This document shows, piece by piece, positions 52,979 through 60,770 of a stretch of 64,000 nucleotides of DNA (position 1 is its first letter; each line of letters begins with the position of its first letter). Under the pieces are notes generated by a model. That model saw nothing but the letters and a program-made list of their open reading frames with translations. It was not told the DNA's origin and ran no database searches. The stretch is taken from assembly GCA_910586625.1 (NCBI GenBank), contig CAJUIZ010000003.1, positions 62,001 to 126,000 on the forward strand, written 5' to 3'. Source of the DNA: an uncultured Christensenellaceae bacterium (GTDB lineage: Bacteria; Bacillota; Clostridia; Christensenellales; CAG-314). Position numbers and translations under genes: made by a program.

Positions 52979-53407
52979 TTAACCAATCAATACGCATTTC
53001 CACGCGCCGAAATCCGGAATACGGCGCTCGGACACGAAATTTTCGAAAATACGGCGAACTTCCGCCATATCTTGCGTTTCGTAAAAATACAAACGCGATT
53101 TGCCGTCGGTATCGTAATGCGCGGCGCACAATGAAAAGCATTGCTTCTTGACGCTGCGCGAAAACAGCCCGAACTTGATTTCGTGATATACCGAAAGCTC
53201 CGCAACGCCGTCGATTTCGGGCAAAGCGTTTACTATTATATCGGCGCGCAGCTTTATTCTGTCGTTGTACGCCGATTCCAACGACGAAAAAGGTTTTTCC
53301 AGCGCGTCAAAGGACATTAGCGGCTCGTTAAACCGTTTTACTTCGTATTCGTCCAAAACGTCTATACCTATAGCTTTCAATCTGTAATACAGCTCCGCTT
53401 CTTTCAT
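52979..53407 (-). CDS. Uncharacterised protein
   Basis: A 142-residue soluble protein. It opens MKEAELYYRLKAIGIDVLDEYEVKRFNEPL, then has an alternation of helix and strand (ADIIVNALPEI; ELSVYHEIKFGLFSRSVKKQCFSL; LYFYETQDMAEVRRIFENFV). The Tyr/Asp/Lys distribution hints at a nucleic-acid-related or nuclease-like fold, but no motif supports that. It is the only gene between the que and nadE promoters and may be monocistronic. Confidence 0.6.
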   Translation of the reverse strand: MKEAELYYRLKAIGIDVLDEYEVKRFNEPLMSFDALEKPFSSLESAYNDRIKLRADIIVNALPEIDGVAELSVYHEIKFGLFSRSVKKQCFSLCAAHYDTDGKSRLYFYETQDMAEVRRIFENFVSERRIPDFGAWKCVLIG

Positions 53408-53539
53408 AATGCCCCCGTAAACGTTTTATAAATTATACAACCGTACACCTTCATTGTCAAGAAACCGCGCGCTTTTACTTTACTGACGTATAATTTTATA
53501 ATTATTATTTCATTTTTTATAATATCGGGTGTAAAACGG

Positions 53540-53568
53540 TTGAATATACGGTGAAAAAGGGTTATAAT
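53540..53568 (+). promoter_or_regulatory. Promoter of the HTH-nadE gene
   Basis: TTGAAT (53540-53545) and TATAAT (53563-53568), spacer 17 bases, about 57 bases before the ATG. Confidence 0.7.
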
Positions 53569-53604
53569 AATTAGCGATTATATAAAAAAATCAAATTATT
53601 ATAA
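53562..53604. promoter_or_regulatory. Perfect 11-base inverted repeat over the nadE -10 box
   Basis: TTATAATAATT (53562-53572) and AATTATTATAA (53594-53604) are exact reverse complements, with centres about three helical turns apart. The left arm contains the -10 box. A third similar half (AATTATTAT) lies at 53500-53508. The region is very AT-rich, so chance is possible. It is the natural place for the HTH domain of the encoded protein to bind. Confidence 0.5.
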
Positions 53605-53624
53605 TATATCACGGGGAACATATT

Positions 53625-55760
53625 ATGCAGGAAATCGTAAAAAGACTAAACGACGTAAAAAAGCGGCGCGGATACACGCTTAGAATGCTTGCGGAAAAAA
53701 GCGGGCTTACGCTCGGCACGGTAAACAAAATAATGAGCGGCGAGCTGCAAAGAATCAAACCCGAAAAGCTTTCCAAGCTTGCCGAAGCCCTTAACGTTAC
53801 GATAGACTACCTTGTAAACGGCGAAGCGGACGGCGTTAGCGCACAGGCATACAGCTACGGGTTAGTGAAAATTGCCTGTATTTCCCCAAACGTCCGCGTA
53901 GCAGACGTCGGCTACAACGTGCGGCAGATTATCAAACATGCAAAGCGCGCCGCGGCAAACGGCGTAAAAATAGCGTTATTCCCCGAGCTGTGCATAACTG
54001 CGTACACCTGCGGCGACTTGTTTTTTAACGAAACGCTCAGACGCGCGGCATTAGACGGACTTAGAACACTGCGCGGCGAGCTTAAAGCGTTGGATATCGT
54101 CTGCATTGTGGGCTTGCCGATTTGCGACGACTCCGGACGGCTGTACAACGCCGCGGCGGTACTGTTCCGCGGAGAAGTACTGGGCATAGTACCAAAGGTA
54201 AATCTGCCCAACTACAACGAATTTATGGAAAAACGGCTGTTCGCGCCCTTCGACGGAGTATCGCGCACCATCACATTGTTCGGCAAGCAAACGCCGTTTG
54301 CCAGCAAGCTGATATTTACGGATACTCTCTGCCCGGAGCTGCGGTTTGCCGTGGAAATATGCGAAGACGTGTGGGTTGCCGATTCGCCGTCCGTTTCGCA
54401 CTCCTTTGCGGGGGCTAACGCCGTATTCAACCTGTCGGCAAGCAACGAAACGATTGTCAAAAGCGACTACCGCAAAAAAATGATAGAAATACAGTCCGCC
54501 ACTTGCGGAGTCGTGTACGCGTACTGCTCGGCGGGACCGTCGGAATCCACTTCGCAAACGGTGTTTTCCGCACACAATATAATATGCGAAAACGGCGAAG
54601 TATTAGCGGAAGCCGCGCCCTTTACTACGGGCTACGCCGAAGCGGAAGCGGACTTGGGCTACATTGCCAACGAACGCGCGCGGTTAGACCGCTCCGAAAA
54701 CGGGCAGGGCTACGCGTACGTTAACTTCGAGCTGCCCCTAAACGGAATCGTGCGGCGAGTATACTCTCCGCGCCCCTTTGTGCCTGCTAATAAAGCTCGG
54801 CGCAATACCGTGTGCGAGCGCGCCCTTACGATACTTGCCTACGGGCTGAAAAAGCGCATAGAGCATACCCGCGCGGACAAGCTTGTAATAGGCGTATCGG
54901 GCGGGTCGGACAGCACGCTTGCACTGCTTGTGTGCAAACGGGCGTTGGATCTATTAAAACGCCCGATATCGGACATAACAGCCGTTACAATGCCCTGCTT
55001 CGGCACAAGCGAACGCACCCTTGCCAATTCCGTCGCGCTTGCCCAAGCAATCGGCGCGACGGTTAAAAAAATAGATATCTCCGCAACCGTAACGCGGCAC
55101 TTGAAGGATATTAACCACGACATAACGGACACAAACGTCACCTACGAAAACGCCCAAGCGCGCGAACGCACGCAAGTATTGATGGACTTGGCAAACGACG
55201 TGAACGGGCTTGTTATCGGCACGGGGGACGCTTCGGAAGCGGCGCTCGGATGGGCTACCTACAACGGCGACCATATGTCTATGTACGCCGTAAACGCGTC
55301 CGTTCCCAAAACGTTGGTGTTGGCAATCATCGCTTACCAAGCGGAGCTGAGCCAAGGCGAATTGAAGCGCGTGTTACAGGACGTGCTGGATACGCCCATA
55401 AGCCCCGAGCTGCTGCCGCCGACTTCCGACGGGCAAATACTGCAAAAAAGCGAAAACGCGATAGGTCCGTACGAGCTGCACGACTACTTTCTGTTTATGC
55501 TGATACGCAAGGGCTTTACGCCGAGCAAAGTATACGCGTTGGCAAAGATTTCCTTTGCCGATAAATACGACGACGAAACAATCTACAAATGGCTGCAAAC
55601 GTTTATACGGCGGTTCTTCTCGCAGCAGTTCAAGCGCGGCTGTTCGCCGGACGGAGTGCGGCTCGGCTCGGTAGATTTGAGCAAATACGGGCTTCGTATG
55701 CCTTCGGACGCGTGCGCGGACGCGTGGCTTGCCGACCTTGAAATGGTAAAGCCGCAATAA
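53625..55760 (+). CDS. nadE: Glutamine-dependent NAD+ synthetase with N-terminal XRE DNA-binding domain
   Basis: 711 residues. The first about 66 are a Cro/C1 helix-turn-helix (MLAEKSGLTLGTVNKIMSGE and LAEALNVTIDYLVNG). A glutaminase (nitrilase-type) domain follows from about 78, with Glu121 (FPELC), Lys191 (PKVNLPNY) and Cys246 (EICEDVW). The synthetase domain from about 400 has the ATP loop SGGSDS (425-430), GTGDASE and YNGDHM. All catalytic residues are present, so it should make NAD+ from NaAD, ATP and glutamine. The fusion is in frame with one start (ACGGGGA, 7-8 bases before ATG); no good internal start precedes the glutaminase domain. trmB follows after 18 bases. The DNA-binding part may make it a NAD-responsive self-regulator. 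Confidence 0.92.
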   Translation: MQEIVKRLNDVKKRRGYTLRMLAEKSGLTLGTVNKIMSGELQRIKPEKLSKLAEALNVTIDYLVNGEADGVSAQAYSYGLVKIACISPNVRVADVGYNVRQIIKHAKRAAANGVKIALFPELCITAYTCGDLFFNETLRRAALDGLRTLRGELKALDIVCIVGLPICDDSGRLYNAAAVLFRGEVLGIVPKVNLPNYNEFMEKRLFAPFDGVSRTITLFGKQTPFASKLIFTDTLCPELRFAVEICEDVWVADSPSVSHSFAGANAVFNLSASNETIVKSDYRKKMIEIQSATCGVVYAYCSAGPSESTSQTVFSAHNIICENGEVLAEAAPFTTGYAEAEADLGYIANERARLDRSENGQGYAYVNFELPLNGIVRRVYSPRPFVPANKARRNTVCERALTILAYGLKKRIEHTRADKLVIGVSGGSDSTLALLVCKRALDLLKRPISDITAVTMPCFGTSERTLANSVALAQAIGATVKKIDISATVTRHLKDINHDITDTNVTYENAQARERTQVLMDLANDVNGLVIGTGDASEAALGWATYNGDHMSMYAVNASVPKTLVLAIIAYQAELSQGELKRVLQDVLDTPISPELLPPTSDGQILQKSENAIGPYELHDYFLFMLIRKGFTPSKVYALAKISFADKYDDETIYKWLQTFIRRFFSQQFKRGCSPDGVRLGSVDLSKYGLRMPSDACADAWLADLEMVKPQ

Positions 55761-55778
55761 AACAAGGGTGAACGACTT

Positions 55779-56450
55779 ATGCGAATGAGATTGAAAAAGC
55801 ATCTTGACGAGCGTATTCTGCACGTCAACGACATATTGCTTGCGCGCGAAGGGGACGACTTCTACAAGCTGACGGACGAAGAAAAAAACTTTGTAAAAAC
55901 CGTTAGCGAAATATTCGGAAACGGCAACGATTTGTACTTGGAGTTAGGCTGCGGCAAGGGGGCTTTCGCCATTGCGTCCGCTACGCAACACCCCGAGCGC
56001 AATTATATAGCCGTGGAAAAGCTTAGCAACGTGATAGTCGTCGCCTGCGAAAACGCAGTTAAAGCCAACCTGCCCAATTTGCGCTTTATCAACTGCCGAG
56101 CGGAAAATATGCTGTGCTACCTGCCCGAGCACAGCGTAAAGCAGATTATACTGAACTTCTCCTGCCCATTCCCCAAGAAAACCTACGCCAACCGCCGCCT
56201 TACCAGCAAAAACTACTTGGAACTGTACAAGCGGCTGCTTGTGAAAGACGGCATAATATCGCAGAAAACGGACAACTTGGACTTCTTCGAGTGGTCGATT
56301 GAAAGCTTTGCGCAAAACGGCTTCGAAACGTTTGACGTAACGTACGACCTACCCGCCGACGCGCCCGACAACGTTGTTACGGAATACGAAGCCAAGTTCC
56401 GAATGCAGTATCAGAAAATTTACGCTCTTAGAGCGCGCGTAGCAAGGTAG
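55779..56450 (+). CDS. trmB: tRNA (guanine-N7-)-methyltransferase
   Basis: A 223-residue SAM-dependent enzyme placing m7G46 in tRNA. The SAM-binding LYLELGCGKGAF is at about 51-62 and the tRNA/guanine site is LNFSCPFPKKTYANRRLT, where most family members have FPDPWPK. The replaced Asp and Trp are unusual but the rest of the family pattern is intact. It is cotranscribed with nadE, 18 bases apart. Confidence 0.88.
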   Translation: MRMRLKKHLDERILHVNDILLAREGDDFYKLTDEEKNFVKTVSEIFGNGNDLYLELGCGKGAFAIASATQHPERNYIAVEKLSNVIVVACENAVKANLPNLRFINCRAENMLCYLPEHSVKQIILNFSCPFPKKTYANRRLTSKNYLELYKRLLVKDGIISQKTDNLDFFEWSIESFAQNGFETFDVTYDLPADAPDNVVTEYEAKFRMQYQKIYALRARVAR

Positions 56451-56474
56451 TATTGCCGTGAAGCGGCAAACGCG

Positions 56475-56735
56475 TTACGATTCGAGCTCGTACACCACGT
56501 ATTCGCCCACAATATCGCCCGCGTCCGTCGGCAAACCGATTTTGCCGTAGACGTAATTGCGTAAATCGTGAAACCTGCGGAAAAACTCTTCGTCGTTTAC
56601 CGCGCTGACAAACTCAATCAAATCAAGATAATACGCTACAAAATGCCACATTGCGCTGACTTTTACGGTGGTTACAGACTGGTTCGATTTATCTTTGTTT
56701 TTGTTTGCTGACGGTGTTTTATCATAGTTTTTCAT
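56475..56735 (-). CDS. Small uncharacterised protein
   Basis: 86 residues. A Lys/Asn-rich N-terminus (NYDKTPSANKNKDKSNQS) precedes a helical part (WHFVAYYLDLIEFVSAVNDEEFFRRFHDLR) and a short beta end (GDIVGEYVVYEL). There is no signal peptide. It is convergent with trmB and separated from it by 24 bases. I do not recognise a family. Confidence 0.5.
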   Translation of the reverse strand: MKNYDKTPSANKNKDKSNQSVTTVKVSAMWHFVAYYLDLIEFVSAVNDEEFFRRFHDLRNYVYGKIGLPTDAGDIVGEYVVYELES

Positions 56736-57047
56736 AAAAATTAATTCCTTTACCTGTCGGGTTTATGTTGTATTTTAGTATAGCGGACAGAAAAAAACTT
56801 AATATTTGCCCGATAGGCAACGAAAAAGTTTTATATTAGGTACTTCGGGAGAAATATATGAATTATAGTGCGACTATCGTCTGGATTTCTCCGTTCGCTT
56901 CGCTCAGTCGAAATGACATAATAAAATCGAGTCAAAACAAAATATATAAAATTAAGTATCGCTTTGAATAAAAAATTATCACGCCTGCGGGGCGTAAATT
57001 GAGTTTTATTTTTTCTTTTGGTGTAAAATAGTTACACAAGTTTAACT
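56736..57047. repeat. Gap with one R2 copy and an XRE control region
   Basis: An R2 unit lies at 56883-56920 (TTTCTCC...AGTCGAAATGACAT). Upstream of the small XRE gene there is a TAAAAT (57024-57029) inside the inverted repeat GTGTAA-AATAG-TTACAC (57021-57037), a candidate operator. No further gene is seen. Confidence 0.55.
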
Positions 57048-57272
57048 ATGATAACACAGAAAAAAATTCAGCAAAAACTAATAGACTACTTAAAACACAG
57101 CGGAATGACACAAACCGAATTGGCGCACCGTTTAGGCGTAAGTTCGGGAACGGTTTCACACTATGTAATCGGTGACAAAATGCCTGAATTAGATACGCTT
57201 GCAAACCTGTGCGCGATAATAGACGCCGACGCTAACGACATACTGTGCGTAGACGAATACAAAAAGAATTAA
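57048..57272 (+). CDS. Small XRE family regulator
   Basis: A 74-residue single-domain Cro/C1 protein (LAHRLGVSSGTVSHYVIGDK is the recognition part; DTLANLCAIIDADANDIL closes the bundle). It has no sensor domain. No ribosome site is obvious, and the inverted repeat GTGTAA-N5-TTACAC over a -10-like box directly upstream suggests a short, self-repressed transcript. A strong terminator follows at 57300. Confidence 0.8.
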   Translation: MITQKKIQQKLIDYLKHSGMTQTELAHRLGVSSGTVSHYVIGDKMPELDTLANLCAIIDADANDILCVDEYKKN

Positions 57273-57299
57273 CAATTTGTAAAACTACATACAAAAAAT

Positions 57300-57337
57300 A
57301 AGCCCTACCGCTTTTATAACTGCGGCAGGGCTTTTGT
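57300..57337 (+). terminator. Terminator of the small XRE gene
   Basis: AAGCCCTACCGC and GCGGCAGGGCTTTTG form a hairpin with T run; also serves the convergent barstar-like gene. Confidence 0.85.
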
Positions 57338-57367
57338 ATTGATTTTTGAGCCGATTTACTTTTCGAA

Positions 57368-57688
57368 TTATTCGTTTACAATCGTCAACTTGTTTTTGGG
57401 ATATTTTTCGGTAAAGCTCCTTAGAACTTCGAATATCAACTTCCATTCGTAATCGTCGTACGTTTTGAGATTAGTCAATCTGTCAATATCAAAGTTAATC
57501 ATTACGAATTCGAAACCGATATCGTCGTAGGCATACCACAAAAATTCGTCAAGCAAATCCGCATTGTAATGCAAATTGTCGTATTCTTCCCAATCGGGAA
57601 TTAGTTTTCCTTCCAACTCCGTATAGATTATTTCGTAAAAGGTTTTGTAGCTTTCGCACTTGTTTTTGTCTATTATTACTTTTTGCAT
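57368..57688 (-). CDS. Barstar-like protein (ribonuclease inhibitor fold)
   Basis: 106 residues. The layout matches barstar: an N-terminal strand MQKVIIDKNKC, helix YKTFYEIIYTELE, the segment DWEEYDNLHYNADLLDEFLW that corresponds to the barstar YG.NLDALWD region, a central strand FEFVMINFD, helix EWKLIFEVLRSFTEKY and a last strand KLTIVNE. Barstar neutralises a cytotoxic RNase. No barnase-like toxin is nearby, so it is either an orphan immunity gene or a repurposed fold. The ATG at 57688 is used; the open frame extends further without support. Confidence 0.7.
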   Translation of the reverse strand: MQKVIIDKNKCESYKTFYEIIYTELEGKLIPDWEEYDNLHYNADLLDEFLWYAYDDIGFEFVMINFDIDRLTNLKTYDDYEWKLIFEVLRSFTEKYPKNKLTIVNE

Positions 57689-58014
57689 AATCGTTACCCA
57701 CGAACGACTAATCCTGACGGCGGAGAAGGGTTGCGGATACAAGGCAAACAAGCCGTACGCAAGGGATTTTACTTGGCGTAAATCCTTCGCTATCGCTCCG
57801 TGGCGTTCGTAAGTCTTCGACTTGCTCGGCTAAGGACATATTGTCTACCAGCCAACAACGGGGAGCGAGTGTGTTCGCTCAAAAATAATCTGCAACGAGC
57901 GCGAGCCGCGCTAAGCCAATCGCCACAGTGTGGCGTTGGCAGACGGCGAGAGCAAGGGCTGTGCCCGCAGCTTACCGCGAAGTGAAGCCTTTTTTGAGTG
58001 AATACACGAGCGAC
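57689..58014. repeat. Composite repeat array (R5, R1, R4) before parC
   Basis: R5 begins at 57716, R1 at 57800-57840 with core AAGTC-TTC-GACTT, R4 at 57901-57974 with core CGCCAC-AGT-GTGGCG then GGGC-TGT-GCCC. The R4 core differs from the copy at 369 by a matched pair of changes (CGCCGC/GCGGCG there). No gene is supported in this gap. Confidence 0.7.
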
Positions 58015-60498
58015 TTATTTGTCGGCGGAAGACTTGAAGGCAATAACCTTTTCCACCGCTATGCCGCCGCGTTTGCCCTTGGGAAGCTTGCCCTTGTTGT
58101 TCTTGTTTTCGACGGATACTTCCGCAGTGTCCACCACGCACACGTTGGCTTTGTCGTAAATTGCCACCTTGTAGTGCGCGCCGTTGACGTAGTTGGCGTA
58201 CACTATCGAGCTGCCGTTTACGCCGAACTCCGTACCCTTTGCGCCCTTGCAGTTACGCGCGTGCTTGGTTATTTCCGTTACGGGCAGACGTTTTAGGAAG
58301 CCCTTGTTGGTTATCATAAGCGCTTCGCCCTTGTCCCTGTCTACCTGACCGGCAAACACAACGTACTCGTCGTCGGCAAGGTTAATGCAGCGCACGCCGC
58401 CTGCAACTCTGCCTTGAAGGGGTATTTCGCTTATGTCGAAGCGCGTACAGCCGCCGCGGTTGGTTACGTAGAAGATTTCCGTGTCGGGGCGGACGACTTC
58501 CACCTTGAACACTTCGTCGCCGTCCTTGCCCTTGTAGCCTTGGAACACCTGCTTTAACAGCTGATACTCCTTCCATTCCGAGCGTTTGATAAGCCCCTGA
58601 CGGGTGTAGATAAGCAGCTCGCCCTGCGGTTCGGCATCCTTAGCCAAGACGAAAGCCGACACGGGAGTTTCGCCCTTCTGCGCTTCGGCAAACAGTTGCG
58701 AAAGCGTTACGCCGTTGTCGCGGTAGCGTATTTCGGGCATATCGCCGACAGTCATCCTTAGGCAGTTACCGAGATTACTGAAAAACATAACCTGTCCGTC
58801 CGTCTTGGTTTCGATTGCGGTGGTAAGCACTTCCGAAGACGATGCGCCCACAACGTCCTTGTTGGACAGGTTGAAGTTTTTGAGGGGAATCTTCTTGATT
58901 GTGTAGTCGCTTGCAATACCCACAACAACGCTTTCGACGGGTTTTTCGTCCGTTTCGCTGGGGATTAACGCGTCTTCGAGAGTTTTGTTTATTTCCGAAC
59001 GGCGCGGCGTTTTGTAGTTGCGTTTTAAGGCGGACAGTTCCGACTTGATAAGTTCCATTTGCTCGCGCTTGCTGTTGATGATTACGTTAAGACGGGCGAT
59101 TGTGCGTTCAAGCTCCTGCAATTCGTTCATTAGCTTGTTTACTTCTAACTTGGTTATGCGAGCCAAACGCAAATCAAGTATTGCCTGCGCCTGTCGGTCG
59201 GACAAATCGAAATCCAGCCGCAGCTTGTTTTTCGCGTCCGTTGTGGACGACGCGTTCTTGATAATTTGAATAACTTCGTCGATATTTTGGACGGCGATTA
59301 CAAGCCCCTTGACAATGTGAGCGCGCTCCTTGGCTTCTTCCAGCTCGTACTTGCTGCGGCGAAGAATTACGTCGCGCTGATAGGAAACGTAGTAGGCAAT
59401 GATATCCAACAAGCCCATAAGCTGCGGTTTGCCGTCGGCAATTGCCACCATATTTATTCCGTAGGACATTTGCAGCTGCGAATATTTGAGCAAATTTTTA
59501 ATAATTTTGTCTATGTCGCAATCCTTACGCAGTTTGATAACCGCGCGCATACCTTCCTTGTCGCTTTCGTCCACAATCTCCGATATGCCTTGGAAAATAT
59601 CCTTCTTTTCATCCTTTAACCCGGCTATTTTTACAAGCAGGTCGGCTTTGTTGAGTCCGTAGGGGATTTCCGTTATTACGATATTGCGTCTGTCGCCGGA
59701 AGCCACTTCTATGTGCATTTTGGCGCGGATAATTATCTTGCCCTTGCCTGTTTCGTAGGCTTGAAGCAATCCTTCGCCGGGGATAACGTGTCCGCCCGTG
59801 GGGAAGTCCGGCCCCTTGATTATCTTCATCATTGCGTTTAGACTTATATTTTTGTTTTCGATAAACGCAATTACGCCGTCGATAACTTCCGCAAAGTTAT
59901 GGGGCGGTATGTTGGTTGCAAGACCTACCGCTATGCCAGTTGCGCCGTTGACCAACAGGTTGGGAAAGCGACCGGGGAGCATATCCGGCTCCTTGGTAGT
60001 ATCGTCGAAGTTGCGGCTCCAACGCACAGTATCCTTTTCGATATCCCGCAAAAGTTCGATAGCCACGGGGGAAAGCTTGGCTTCGGTATAACGCATAGCC
60101 GCGGCGCCGTCGCCGTCCACGTTGCCGAAGTTGCCCTGACCGATAATAAGCGGCACGTTCATAGAAAAAGGCTGAGCCATACGCACCATTGCGTCGTAGA
60201 TGGACGAATCGCCGTGCGGGTGATAACGACCCATACAGTCGCCGACGATACGCGCCGACTTGCGCGTGGGCTTGTCCGCCGTGTTGCCCTGCTCGTACAT
60301 AGAATACAGTATACGCCGCTGAACGGGCTTTAAGCCGTCTTCGACGCGCGGCAAAGCGCGGTCGAGAATTACGTGCTCGGCATAGGGCATCATAGATTCG
60401 TGCATAACCACTTCCATAGGCTTGGTAAGAAGGTTACTGCCGTCTTCCATCTTTTCTATTTCGTTGTGTTCCAAATCAAAAATATCAAGCTGTTTCAT
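58015..60498 (-). CDS. parC: DNA topoisomerase IV subunit A (type IIA)
   Basis: An 827-residue cleavage subunit. The catalytic tyrosine is Tyr137 in AAMRYTEA, the quinolone region is GRYHPHGDSSIYDAM with wild-type Ser and acidic residues, and the ATP-gate contact helix precedes it. The C-terminal propeller lacks the QRRGGKG gyrase box, so it is a topoisomerase IV or similar decatenase rather than gyrase A. It is encoded 272 bases downstream of parE. Confidence 0.85.
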   Translation of the reverse strand: MKQLDIFDLEHNEIEKMEDGSNLLTKPMEVVMHESMMPYAEHVILDRALPRVEDGLKPVQRRILYSMYEQGNTADKPTRKSARIVGDCMGRYHPHGDSSIYDAMVRMAQPFSMNVPLIIGQGNFGNVDGDGAAAMRYTEAKLSPVAIELLRDIEKDTVRWSRNFDDTTKEPDMLPGRFPNLLVNGATGIAVGLATNIPPHNFAEVIDGVIAFIENKNISLNAMMKIIKGPDFPTGGHVIPGEGLLQAYETGKGKIIIRAKMHIEVASGDRRNIVITEIPYGLNKADLLVKIAGLKDEKKDIFQGISEIVDESDKEGMRAVIKLRKDCDIDKIIKNLLKYSQLQMSYGINMVAIADGKPQLMGLLDIIAYYVSYQRDVILRRSKYELEEAKERAHIVKGLVIAVQNIDEVIQIIKNASSTTDAKNKLRLDFDLSDRQAQAILDLRLARITKLEVNKLMNELQELERTIARLNVIINSKREQMELIKSELSALKRNYKTPRRSEINKTLEDALIPSETDEKPVESVVVGIASDYTIKKIPLKNFNLSNKDVVGASSSEVLTTAIETKTDGQVMFFSNLGNCLRMTVGDMPEIRYRDNGVTLSQLFAEAQKGETPVSAFVLAKDAEPQGELLIYTRQGLIKRSEWKEYQLLKQVFQGYKGKDGDEVFKVEVVRPDTEIFYVTNRGGCTRFDISEIPLQGRVAGGVRCINLADDEYVVFAGQVDRDKGEALMITNKGFLKRLPVTEITKHARNCKGAKGTEFGVNGSSIVYANYVNGAHYKVAIYDKANVCVVDTAEVSVENKNNKGKLPKGKRGGIAVEKVIAFKSSADK

Positions 60499-60770
60499 TG
60501 GTAATTTCCTTTTTTAGTTCGTAATCGAAATTGTCTTTAAGACAACTGCGTTTTGCGCGAATTTTTTAAGGTTACGCTGCGCTAGACTTCTCCACGCGGG
60601 GCTTCGCCCCTTGGTCGAAGTGACATATTAAACACAGGTACTTACCCGTTTGACGGCGGAGAAGGGTTGCGGATTGCGGGCTAACAAGCGCGAGCGCGAA
60701 GGAGTTTACTAGACGTAAATGACTGAGCGAGAGCGTGAAGCTAGACCGCAAGACGCGCCCTTATACGCCG
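60499..60770. repeat. R2 and R5 repeats between parE and parC
   Basis: R2 at 60584-60626 has the core GGGGC-TTC-GCCCC (same as the copy at 17826). R5 at 60652-60720 matches the copy at 57716-57785 over its first 20 bases and its TTTACT...CGTAAAT end, with a different middle. R5 therefore flanks parC in direct orientation. Confidence 0.65.
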
